From Deltaproteobacteria bacterium (lineage in GTDB: Bacteria; Desulfobacterota; Desulfobacteria; Desulfobacterales; Desulfobacteraceae), in the NCBI GenBank assembly GCA_003647385.1, contig QMMT01000175.1:1-5511 (forward strand): a stretch of 5,511 nucleotides of DNA, given 5' to 3'. Of this stretch, positions 1 through 5,511 are shown in pieces. A model generated the notes under the pieces. That model worked only from the letters and a program-made list of their open reading frames with translations. It was not told the DNA's origin and made no database searches. The position numbers and the translations under genes are program-made. Within the stretch, counting starts at the first letter, position 1. Every line of letters begins with the position of its first letter.

Positions 1-3000
1 CAGCAACAATTTTTCCCGATACCAGACGGTCATGGGAGAGAATCCGTATGGCCCTGATGGCTGAGGCCTCAGCCGAGGCAATCGCCTCTTCAATGGTACT
101 CGGTTTCAACGATAAGCCACAGGAAAAAACCCTGTAATTCATACTGTCCACGGGTCGAAATTTTGAGTCTGCTTCCTTAAAAAAATGGAAGGCATCCCGC
201 TCGGCTCCATATTCGCCTGCCAGAGCCTCGGAAAGATCGGAAATAATCCCTGTGGCATGAATGACACAATCAGCCTCAATCTCCACAGGCATATCCAGTA
301 AAAGATCACGGGTTTTCACAATAACCTTGTCTTCATGCTTTAGGGTCACAGGTTTGTCTGCCGGATCATACTGGAAAAAAATTACCCCCAGGTTTTTTGC
401 TCTATTATAGTATTCTTCATAAAATCCATAGCTCATCATGTCCCGATAAAAAATATAAACCTGGACATCGGGATTTTTCTCTTTAAGGAAAAGGGCATTT
501 TTCAACGCCCGGATACAACAGACCCGGGAGCAGTAATTGCGTTTTTCATCGCGGGTTCCCGAGCACTGGATCATCACAACGGTTTCTAATTTTTCAGGAT
601 CGATTTTTTTATCCTGAACTGCCATCTCAAAGTCTTTTTGAGTCAGTTCCATTGAATGCCCATCATCTTCACCCGAAACAAGAGGAGCCTGGCTGCCCCC
701 GGTAGCCAGGATTGTCACTCCATGAGAAATCGTTTCATATTGCTCATTTCCTTTGTTTAAAACAGTGACAAATTCTCCCGGCCGATTCTCTGATCTCTCT
801 ATCTCTGCTTTTTTATGAATTTTGACATGGTCATGGGATTCAAGCTGCTCTATTTTTTCACTTAAGAATGCTTGAATATCCAGATTATCAACAGTCTTAT
901 CCATCCACAGCAAATTTCCGCCAAGGCTATCATTTTTTTCAACCAGATCTACCTGATAGCCGGAATCCGCAATTGACAGGGCTGTTGTGATGCCGGCTAT
1001 ACCGCCGCCAATCACCAGGGCATTCTGGTTGGAGTTAAGCTGTTCTTCCGGTACGGGATTCTTAAACCTGGCCTTTGATATCAGTATTTTTAACTCCCTT
1101 GTAATTTTCTGGGTTGCCGGATCAACTTGCAAGTCCGGGTATTGGTTTAAAATGGAAATAATATCCAGGCTTTCTACAAGACTTGGGTGAAGCCCTGCTG
1201 CCTTTCCAAGTTCCCTGATTCTTTGTTTTTGGATACAGGGCAGGCAGGCTCCCAAAACTAGCCGGTTGGGCTTTCTTGTTTGAATTAATTCAATCAATTC
1301 ATTTAACCCTTCTTCTTCACAGAGTTTATCCATTATTTCAATTGAATCATTTTCCGGAATTCTGCCAAGCCCTGTTTTCAGGGTTTCAATATCAAGTTTC
1401 TGGGAAAAGTCATTGCCGCAGGAACACAACACCGTTAGAACTTTAGGAGTTTCCCTTGCCAGAACCGCCAGGTCTTCCCTATCGGTTGCATCCATATCAT
1501 TTGTATCTACAACACTTGTCTGGATTGTCGTTTTACCGGCCTGGACCATGACTTTACAAGCCTCAAGGGCAGCGGCTGAGGCACAGGTAACTGAATCACT
1601 GATATCCTTCAGCCCTGAAAGAGAGCCTCCGGAAAAAATACCCTGTCTTGATGTCTTAACCATTGAAAAAGGCCGGGGTTGAATAAATCCCCAGGGGTTG
1701 GTTTCCATATCATTTTTTAACGCAAACTCCGTCATCTGCCTGGCCGGTCTCTGGCCCGTTGCCAGGACCACCAGATCAAAATCATCTTCATGGGTATTCC
1801 CCTGGATATCCACGTATCTTGCTAAAAGGCCATTTTCCTGATTTTTATAATCTTGAGTAAGCGAATGTATCCGTGCCCTGACAAACCTGACATGGTTCTC
1901 ATTCTGGGCGTTTAGTTTATAATCTTCAAACGATTTACCTATGGTTCTCATGTCCATGTAAAAAATAGTGGTCTCAATATCAGGACCAAATTTTTCTTTG
2001 GCCAGGACGGCTTCTTTTATGGATATCATACAGCAGACACTGGAACAAAATGGTGCATCTTCCTGAACATCCCGTGACCCCACGCATTGGAGCCAGGCAA
2101 CTTTTTGCACAGGCTTTCCGGTTGAAGGATGGGTCAATTGTCCCAGCCCCGGACCTGGGTTTACCCCTGCACCACTCGGCCCTGTACCGCTGATAAGGCG
2201 TTCAAACTCCATACTGGTAATAACGCCGGGCAAAACCCCATAGCCATAAGGATTTATACCTAACTCCGGTTTGAAAAATTCTGTACCCCCGGAAAGAATC
2301 AGGGCATCAACCTGTTCAATTCTTGCCTCTGCAACTTCAAACTCATGATAAACTTTTGTCACCATGGCAATCAGTACATCCGGATCAAACGGTTTGGTCA
2401 GGTAATCCAGCGCTCCCTGTTTCATGGCATCCACAGCCGAATCAACAGCGGCATAGGCGGTCATCATGATGACACAAAGATCAGAATTTTTCTCTTTTGC
2501 CTTTCCCAGGAGCTCAACCCCATCCATCCCCGGCATCTTGATATCGGTGAGCATCATATTAAACGGAAGCTCAGCCATGATCTCAAGGGCTTTTTGTCCT
2601 GAATCCGCCGTTGTAACGGAAAATCCCTCTTCCTTGAGCCATTCTTTAGTGGATTCCCGGACAATTTTTTCATCATCCACCACCAGGATCTTAAATTTTT
2701 CCCTGTCCTGGTCTGTAAATTTGATAGCCCCTGTGGGGCAGACTTTTTCACACTCCCCACACCGAGTACAGGCTGCATAATCTATGGTGTAAGCATTGGA
2801 AAAAGACTGGGGACTGGGAAGATATACCGCTTTTCTTTTTGACAGCCCCTCATTAAAAGGATTATTAACAAAAACAGGGCAGACAGCCTCACATTCACCG
2901 CATCCCGTGCATAAAGACGAATCGATTAAAGACGGATTCTGTTTAAGGGTTACTTTTAAATCCCCGGGCTCCCCTTCCACAGATATCAATTGTGTTGATA

Positions 3001-3262
3001 ACGCAATCTCTATATTTTCATGAAAAAGCCCTTTTCTCAAACAATGCTGGGATGACTGATCCCTGTCAAACATGGGCAGCATCCTGCAATACCCGCATGT
3101 GGATGTGGGAAACTGGTAATCCAGTTGGCCTAAAAGGCCGCCAATGTGATCTGATGCGTCAATGAGCAGAACCTTGTATCCAGTTTCAGCCAGATCCAGC
3201 GCAGATCTGATACCGCTTATCCCGGCCCCGGCAACCAATGTTTTACCAATTGCCATATTCAT
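1..3262 (-). CDS. Tandem HdrA-like flavin/iron-sulfur protein with an inserted response-regulator receiver domain (3' end outside window)
   Basis: One uninterrupted frame of 1087 codons from ATG 3262 (or ATG 3256) to the window edge. Architecture by residue: FAD-binding motif AGAGISG (11-17) with acidic end LLIDAS; HdrA-type CGYC (56-59); two ferredoxin motifs (Cys118/121/124/128 and Cys165/168/171/175); a receiver domain (about 190-310); the rest of the first HdrA flavoprotein module with GYGVLPGVITSMEFERL, CVGSRD and FCSSVCCM (311-600). A second HdrA unit follows, opening with the N-terminal-type domain CSCG (613-616) and GACLPC (671-676), then a second FAD motif IGGGIAG (751-757), GTRDEKRNYCSRVCCI (902-917) and ATG (1003-1005). 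The protein should be cytoplasmic, as no signal peptide or membrane segment is seen. The first unit lacks the usual HdrA N-terminal domain, and the second unit has no ferredoxin insert up to the edge. As the last visible gene of the operon it is likely a second electron-transfer hub alongside the HdrA at the right edge. Family membership is firm; bifurcation and phospho-control are inferences. Confidence 0.93.
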   Translation of the reverse strand, partial: MNMAIGKTLVAGAGISGIRSALDLAETGYKVLLIDASDHIGGLLGQLDYQFPTSTCGYCRMLPMFDRDQSSQHCLRKGLFHENIEIALSTQLISVEGEPGDLKVTLKQNPSLIDSSLCTGCGECEAVCPVFVNNPFNEGLSKRKAVYLPSPQSFSNAYTIDYAACTRCGECEKVCPTGAIKFTDQDREKFKILVVDDEKIVRESTKEWLKEEGFSVTTADSGQKALEIMAELPFNMMLTDIKMPGMDGVELLGKAKEKNSDLCVIMMTAYAAVDSAVDAMKQGALDYLTKPFDPDVLIAMVTKVYHEFEVAEARIEQVDALILSGGTEFFKPELGINPYGYGVLPGVITSMEFERLISGTGPSGAGVNPGPGLGQLTHPSTGKPVQKVAWLQCVGSRDVQEDAPFCSSVCCMISIKEAVLAKEKFGPDIETTIFYMDMRTIGKSFEDYKLNAQNENHVRFVRARIHSLTQDYKNQENGLLARYVDIQGNTHEDDFDLVVLATGQRPARQMTEFALKNDMETNPWGFIQPRPFSMVKTSRQGIFSGGSLSGLKDISDSVTCASAAALEACKVMVQAGKTTIQTSVVDTNDMDATDREDLAVLARETPKVLTVLCSCGNDFSQKLDIETLKTGLGRIPENDSIEIMDKLCEEEGLNELIELIQTRKPNRLVLGACLPCIQKQRIRELGKAAGLHPSLVESLDIISILNQYPDLQVDPATQKITRELKILISKARFKNPVPEEQLNSNQNALVIGGGIAGITTALSIADSGYQVDLVEKNDSLGGNLLWMDKTVDNLDIQAFLSEKIEQLESHDHVKIHKKAEIERSENRPGEFVTVLNKGNEQYETISHGVTILATGGSQAPLVSGEDDGHSMELTQKDFEMAVQDKKIDPEKLETVVMIQCSGTRDEKRNYCSRVCCIRALKNALFLKEKNPDVQVYIFYRDMMSYGFYEEYYNRAKNLGVIFFQYDPADKPVTLKHEDKVIVKTRDLLLDMPVEIEADCVIHATGIISDLSEALAGEYGAERDAFHFFKEADSKFRPVDSMNYRVFSCGLSLKPSTIEEAIASAEASAIRAIRILSHDRLVSGKIVA
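1165..1432 (-). other. Second HdrA N-terminal-type cysteine domain (start of the tandem repeat unit)
   Basis: Residues about 611-700 of the giant protein match the domain that opens a full-length HdrA: VLCSCGNDF (Cys613, Cys615), DKLCEEEG (Cys648) and GACLPC (Cys673, Cys676). In studied HdrA proteins this domain is thought to bind a [4Fe-4S] cluster. It marks the boundary where the second HdrA copy begins, followed by its own FAD motif at 751-757. Confidence 0.75.
2333..2695 (-). other. Receiver (REC) domain inside the HdrA-like protein
   Basis: Residues about 190-310 of the giant protein form a complete CheY/NtrC-like receiver starting FKILVVDDE. All key residues are present: acidic pair Asp196/Asp197, phospho-acceptor Asp240 in TDIKMPGMDG, Thr268 in MMTAYA, and Lys290 in LTKPF. 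It should therefore accept phosphate from a histidine kinase, which is not in the window. It follows directly on the second ferredoxin motif (CPTGAIKF) and ends just before VDALILSGGTEFF, the point where an ordinary HdrA resumes its nucleotide-binding fold. There is no DNA-binding or AAA+ output domain, so the HdrA module itself is the presumed output. Confidence 0.93.
2738..2911 (-). other. Two [4Fe-4S] ferredoxin motifs of the first HdrA unit
   Basis: Residues 118-175 of the giant protein carry CTGCGECEAVCP and CTRCGECEKVCP, both CxxCxxCxxxCP and 47 residues apart. The same inserted ferredoxin is found in canonical HdrA, where it carries electrons away from the FAD. Here it sits immediately in front of the receiver domain. 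Confidence 0.92.
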
Positions 3263-3265
3263 CTT

Positions 3266-3271
3266 ACCTCC
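3266..3271 (-). promoter_or_regulatory. Ribosome binding site of the giant HdrA-receiver gene
   Basis: GGAGGT on the minus strand in the 29-base gap. It lies 3 bases before the ATG at 3262 and 9 bases before a second in-frame ATG at 3256. It is a very strong match to the 16S anti-Shine-Dalgarno, but its position leaves the start ambiguous by two residues; the closer start is a little tight and the farther one a little more usual. Confidence 0.8.
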
Positions 3272-3291
3272 AAAAAATTATTTAACTTCTG

Positions 3292-3567
3292 TTAGTCCTT
3301 TGCAATACCGACAATTTCCTCAAATTCTTTTTCATAAAACACAGACAAAGGCGGCGGCTCATTTTCATCCGTTCCGGGCGAGTATTCAAATGCGGCCTGG
3401 GTGTCGTGGGCCACACTCTTAAACAGCTCGAATACATTGATATCACTGGGACATGCATTTGAACACTGGCCGCACCCGACACAGGCATGACTCATATGCG
3501 CCATCCGGGTAAGATGATAAAACACCGTATCTGTGGGCAGCTTGATACTCCTTTTTTCTCTGCCCAC
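3292..3567 (-). CDS. C-terminal [4Fe-4S] portion of the FrhB-like protein, displaced by the frameshift
   Basis: A 91-codon frame, one frame away from the preceding one and overlapping it by 76 bases, ending at TAA 3294-3292. It contains HMSHACVGCGQCSNACPSDI, with Cys29, 32, 35 and 39 in the CxxCxxCxxxCP pattern of a [4Fe-4S] site. It is followed by a stretch with no further cysteines rich in acidic residues and prolines (DENEPPPLSVF). From memory of related proteins, IKLPTDTVFYHLTRMAHMS directly continues QYLQWAEKKG of the upstream frame, so this is best read as the displaced end of one protein. It could be translated alone from the GTG at 3567, but that codon has no good ribosome binding site (AGGAG at 3552-3548 lies downstream of it). 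The other in-frame ATGs lie just before the cysteine motif. Independent translation is therefore possible but unattractive. The gap to the giant HdrA-like gene is 29 bases. Confidence 0.65.
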   Translation of the reverse strand: MGREKRSIKLPTDTVFYHLTRMAHMSHACVGCGQCSNACPSDINVFELFKSVAHDTQAAFEYSPGTDENEPPPLSVFYEKEFEEIVGIAKD

Positions 3568-4430
3568 TGAAGGTATTGAACCGGTTGATGATTAAACACA
3601 TCCGTATTAAAAACACACTCTTTACAATAGCAGACAGGGCACATGTTCCGGCAGTTATAACAATTTATGCATTGATCAAAAAAAGTATTGAGTTTAACAA
3701 TACTGTCTGTCCTTGCCCCAATGTCTTCCATCATTATCTTGTTTGCCTTTGAATTAGCCTCTTTAATCTGCATCATTGTTTCATCCCGATTCTCAGGGCT
3801 TTCGGCTTCAGGCATCTTCAGACTTTCCAGTAACAGTCTGCCGTCATCACTCTTAGATTCTGCGATCATACCGTCTGACAGATCAACACCATGCAGGAGA
3901 ATACTGATATCCGTATTGACGGGAAACGGATTCTCACAGGTATCGCAGGCAGTACTGAACTGGAACCCATTGAGAGTTTCAATCTTTTGAGAGAATATCG
4001 CTTCAATATAGGCATCATCCTCCAGAGGATCTTTTTTCGTATATGCTGCATAATCAGACGATGTCAAAGCTTTGGGGCAGTCAATGCCAATAAGAATCAA
4101 CTCCTGCCTGGACCCCTGTTTGAGTTTTACAAGTTCAATAAATGCCCGCATTTCGCAGGGCCGTAACACTACAGCTGTTTTCCTCTTCGATGCCTTATAG
4201 GAAAGACGGGAAACCATTCTGGCCGAATTAATCGGGAAGGCGGGGCTAAACGGAACCGCATCCTCAATCCGTTCCGGATCCGTCACCAGTGACGGCATAA
4301 TGGAATTAGACTCTTTTAACCGAACCGGCAGAAAAAGGGCATCAATCTCCTGCAGTTTAAGAAGCTGTTTAAAAAACTGCTGCAACCCCTTTGCCGGGCT
4401 CTTATCCTCGTGCACTATTTTAATCATCAT
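3492..4430 (-). CDS. FrhB/FdhB-like iron-sulfur protein, main part (gene frameshifted near 3550)
   Basis: This 312-codon frame encodes most of a coenzyme F420 hydrogenase/dehydrogenase beta-subunit-like protein. Family members carry a flavin and Fe-S clusters and move electrons between a carrier (F420 in archaea, other donors in bacteria) and a partner oxidoreductase. Seen here are the block VVLRPCEMRAF (residues 88-97), GIDCPK (115-120), CDTC (162-165) and a dense cysteine cluster at 254-272 (Cys254, 257, 260, 264, 267, 269, 272) that includes CxxCxxCxxxCP. After QYLQWAEKKG (residue 294) the sequence stops resembling the family and ends 18 residues later at a TGA. The expected continuation is in the frame of the 3567-3292 segment. 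Restoring one base gives a 379-residue protein, which I infer was the original length. The N-terminal part is thus intact but probably lacks its second [4Fe-4S] motif. Bacterial members often sit beside Hdr/Mvh genes; the true substrate (F420, NAD(P)H, formate dehydrogenase or ferredoxin) cannot be read from the sequence. Confidence 0.8.
   Translation of the reverse strand: MMIKIVHEDKSPAKGLQQFFKQLLKLQEIDALFLPVRLKESNSIMPSLVTDPERIEDAVPFSPAFPINSARMVSRLSYKASKRKTAVVLRPCEMRAFIELVKLKQGSRQELILIGIDCPKALTSSDYAAYTKKDPLEDDAYIEAIFSQKIETLNGFQFSTACDTCENPFPVNTDISILLHGVDLSDGMIAESKSDDGRLLLESLKMPEAESPENRDETMMQIKEANSKANKIMMEDIGARTDSIVKLNTFFDQCINCYNCRNMCPVCYCKECVFNTDVFNHQPVQYLQWAEKKGVSSCPQIRCFIILPGWRI
3548..3560 (-). 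other. Frameshift site in the FrhB-like gene (A6-G2 run)
   Basis: On the minus strand the codons TGG GCA GAG AAA AAA lead into GGAGTATCAAG. The upstream frame becomes unfamily-like here, and the frame one base back gives SIKLPTDT. Adding a single G to the GG at 3551-3550 would give E-K-K-G-S-I-K-L-P, the sequence I would expect in an intact homologue. The six-A run (3557-3552) next to G residues is a plausible place for a true indel, a sequencing error, or slippage. Confidence 0.65.
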
Positions 4431-4440
4431 GGCTGTGAGT

Positions 4441-4446
4441 TCCTTT
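4441..4446 (-). promoter_or_regulatory. Probable ribosome binding site of the FrhB-like gene
   Basis: AAAGGA on the minus strand, 10 bases upstream of the ATG at 4430 and 13 upstream of a second ATG at 4427. It sits in the 19-base gap after the MvhD stop (TGA 4452-4450). The spacing is slightly long, so it is weaker than the MvhD site. The first ATG is preferred because its spacing is the shorter. Confidence 0.5.
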
Positions 4447-4449
4447 ACA

Positions 4450-4872
4450 TCATATCGCCTTGCTCAATCGTGTCTGAGAAGGCCCCATTTCAATTATTTG
4501 ATCATTCAGCTTTGTCATGACTTCGGCAAATTCAATCCCATCGCTTGCCCCGATCCAGGTCAACCGCAGCCGGTCTTTTTCAATGCCGAACCGTGGAAGG
4601 ATTTCTTTTAACAGCTTGATCCTGCGTCTTGCCTTGTAGTTGCCATTAATATAATGACAGTCTCCCGGATGACACCCACTGATCAAAACACCATCTGCAC
4701 CTTCTAAAAATGCCTTGATCACATATTGAGGATCAACCATTCCCGTACACATGACCCGAATCAGGCGGATATTATCAGGATAGGACAATCGTGACGTCCC
4801 GGCCAGATCCGCAGCCGTATACGTGCACCAGTTACAGACAAAAGCAATGATGACCGGTTCAAATTTTTCCAT
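4450..4872 (-). CDS. mvhD: MvhD-type [2Fe-2S] subunit (methyl-viologen-reducing hydrogenase delta subunit family)
   Basis: Complete protein of 140 residues, the usual length of this family. MvhD is a small soluble iron-sulfur protein that passes electrons between a partner oxidoreductase (a hydrogenase in methanogens, or formate dehydrogenase) and HdrA. The family cysteines are present: CNWC at residues 13-16, MCTGMVDP with Cys42, and GCHPGDCHY with Cys67 and Cys72. The family's IAFVCNWCTY opening and GADGVLISGCHPGDCHY block are both clear. ATG 4872 is chosen because a perfect AAGGAG lies 6 bases upstream and because it gives the family N-terminus. The longer in-frame extension to 4998 reads through the HdrA gene in another frame. 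The gene lies 10 bases after HdrA and 19 bases before the FrhB-like gene, so it is clearly operonic. In some bacteria MvhD is fused to HdrA; here it is separate. The partner that feeds it electrons is not proven, with the FrhB-like neighbour as the local candidate. Confidence 0.95.
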   Translation of the reverse strand: MEKFEPVIIAFVCNWCTYTAADLAGTSRLSYPDNIRLIRVMCTGMVDPQYVIKAFLEGADGVLISGCHPGDCHYINGNYKARRRIKLLKEILPRFGIEKDRLRLTWIGASDGIEFAEVMTKLNDQIIEMGPSQTRLSKAI

Positions 4873-4878
4873 GTTATT

Positions 4879-4884
4879 CTCCTT
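4879..4884 (-). promoter_or_regulatory. Ribosome binding site of the MvhD gene, overlapping the hdrA stop codon
   Basis: AAGGAG on the minus strand, 6 bases upstream of the ATG at 4872. It overlaps the TAA of the preceding HdrA gene (4885-4883), which is the usual arrangement for translational coupling. It fixes the MvhD start at 4872 rather than at the in-frame ATG at 4998, which lies inside the HdrA gene and would add 42 residues of unrelated sequence. Confidence 0.85.
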
Positions 4885-5511
4885 AAAAAATTCCGCCGAT
4901 TTCGGCAAAAATCTGTTTTTTGGTAAAATGTTTGCTTTGGGCCGCACCACTGGGACAGACCCCTGAACAGCTGCCGCATCCTTTACAGATTGCTTCATTC
5001 ACAACAGAGATCTGTCTTCTGTCGTCAAACTCTATTGCTGTATACGGGCATAGCGGGATACAGGTTTTACACCCCACACAAACATCCGGATCTATATAAG
5101 AGATGGTTGGGGCGATATCTACCCTGCCCTTTGTCGCAAGTGACAAGGCTTTGACCGCTGCACCCGAAGCCTGGGATACCGTGTCCGGGATATCCATGGG
5201 TTTCTGGCAGCATCCGCAAAGGAATACGCCTTCTGTGGCCGTATTCAATGGACCAAGCTTTGGATGTTCTTCAAGAAAAAATCCATCTGCTCCCTGGTTA
5301 ACACCAAACACCCTTCCCACATCTACTGCATCTTCTCTTGCCTCGACAGCGGTGCAGAGAATCACCATGTCCACCGGGACCCGGACCCCTTCTCCTAAAA
5401 GCGTATCTTCTGCAATGGCAATCAATTTTCCTTCTTCAGAAGAATCTTTTGGCTTATCTGATATCTGGGCTACTTTACCCCGGATAAAAATGGTTCCCTC
5501 TTCCTGGCACC
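4883..5511 (-). CDS. hdrA: HdrA-type FAD/iron-sulfur subunit, C-terminal part (5' end outside window)
   Basis: Frame open from the window edge (first full codon at 5509) to a TAA at 4885-4883, giving 208 visible residues of what is normally a protein of 650 or more. HdrA is the cytoplasmic FAD subunit of heterodisulfide-reductase-type complexes and is the site of flavin-based electron bifurcation in methanogens. Visible here are the end of the nucleotide-binding module, including VILCTAVEAR and the late FAD-domain motif GVFLCGCCQKPMDIPDTVSQ, followed by two ferredoxin motifs. These are CVGCKTCIPLCP (about 5080-5048) and CKGCGSCSGVCP (about 4987-4955), each CxxCxxCxxxCP and so each expected to bind one [4Fe-4S] cluster. 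The stop codon lies inside the ribosome binding site of the following MvhD gene, so the two are probably translated together as partners. The N-terminal domain, the FAD GxGxxG motif and the start are not visible, so fusion or tandem forms cannot be excluded. Family assignment is firm; the specific complex is inferred. Confidence 0.92.
   Translation of the reverse strand, partial: CQEEGTIFIRGKVAQISDKPKDSSEEGKLIAIAEDTLLGEGVRVPVDMVILCTAVEAREDAVDVGRVFGVNQGADGFFLEEHPKLGPLNTATEGVFLCGCCQKPMDIPDTVSQASGAAVKALSLATKGRVDIAPTISYIDPDVCVGCKTCIPLCPYTAIEFDDRRQISVVNEAICKGCGSCSGVCPSGAAQSKHFTKKQIFAEIGGIF

Noticed and set aside
987..1682. Plus-strand open frames of 67 and 89 codons (987-1190, 1413-1682).
   Set aside because: Antisense shadows of the second HdrA unit; low-complexity Ser/Val/Leu composition typical of reversed coding sequence.
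2333..2695. The receiver domain as a separate response-regulator gene between two HdrA gene fragments.
   Set aside because: The frame runs without a stop from 3262 to base 1, the base count fits 1087 whole codons, and no internal ribosome binding site or stop marks a gene boundary.
2466..2780. Plus-strand open frame of 104 codons opposite the receiver domain.
   Set aside because: It lies wholly antisense to an intact, strongly recognisable coding frame, has no ribosome binding site worth noting and no family-like motif.
3263..3291. Terminator or promoter in the gap before the giant HdrA-like gene.
   Set aside because: Only 29 bases, occupied by an A/T-rich stretch and the GGAGGT site; no hairpin followed by a T run and no credible -35/-10 pair.
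3527..3557. Programmed -1 ribosomal frameshift signal: A6 run followed by a possible hairpin (GTATC at 3548-3544 pairing with GATAC at 3531-3527).
   Set aside because: The zero-frame phasing is GAG AAA AAA GGA, so the heptamer is G AAA AAA rather than A AAA AAG and the P-site tRNA would mispair. The hairpin has only 5 pairs and a 12-base loop. Six A residues is also short for efficient polymerase slippage. A simple indel explains the data better.
4873..4998. A longer MvhD protein starting at the in-frame ATG at 4998.
   Set aside because: The added 42 residues overlap the HdrA gene in another frame, look unlike the family, and the AAGGAG site fits the ATG at 4872.

Overview
The window is a stretch of one minus-strand redox operon, cut at both edges. 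Its Hdr/Mvh-type proteins, an NtrC-like receiver domain, moderate GC content and good Shine-Dalgarno sites suggest a strictly anaerobic bacterium. A sulfate-reducing or syntrophic Desulfobacterota member (Desulfobacteraceae-like) is my best guess. This rests on remembered family resemblance, not a search. No RNA genes, mobile elements, CRISPR arrays or convincing terminators are visible, and no gene-free stretch exceeds 30 bases.

In transcription order (right to left): (1) 5511-4883, the C-terminal part of an HdrA-type flavin/iron-sulfur subunit ending in two [4Fe-4S] ferredoxin motifs; (2) 4872-4450, a complete MvhD-type [2Fe-2S] subunit, apparently translationally coupled to it; (3) 4430-3292, an FrhB/FdhB-like iron-sulfur protein (coenzyme F420 hydrogenase/dehydrogenase beta-subunit family). 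A net one-base shift near 3550 splits it into a 312-residue and a 91-residue reading frame; (4) 3262 to beyond base 1, at least 1087 codons of a giant tandem HdrA-like protein still open at the window edge.

The gene set fits a cytoplasmic electron-transfer complex of the heterodisulfide-reductase type. HdrA supplies FAD and iron-sulfur clusters, MvhD links HdrA to a partner oxidoreductase, and the FrhB-like protein would be a candidate flavin/Fe-S entry module for formate, NAD(P)H, F420 or ferredoxin electrons. HdrB, HdrC and a catalytic hydrogenase or formate dehydrogenase subunit are not in the window.

The most striking observation is that the giant HdrA-like protein has a complete, apparently phosphorylatable response-regulator receiver domain. 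It is inserted inside the first HdrA unit, exactly between its two ferredoxin motifs and the remainder of its flavoprotein module. This suggests direct control of an electron-transfer enzyme by a phosphorelay. The second notable point is the frameshift in the FrhB-like gene, which separates its last [4Fe-4S] motif from the rest.
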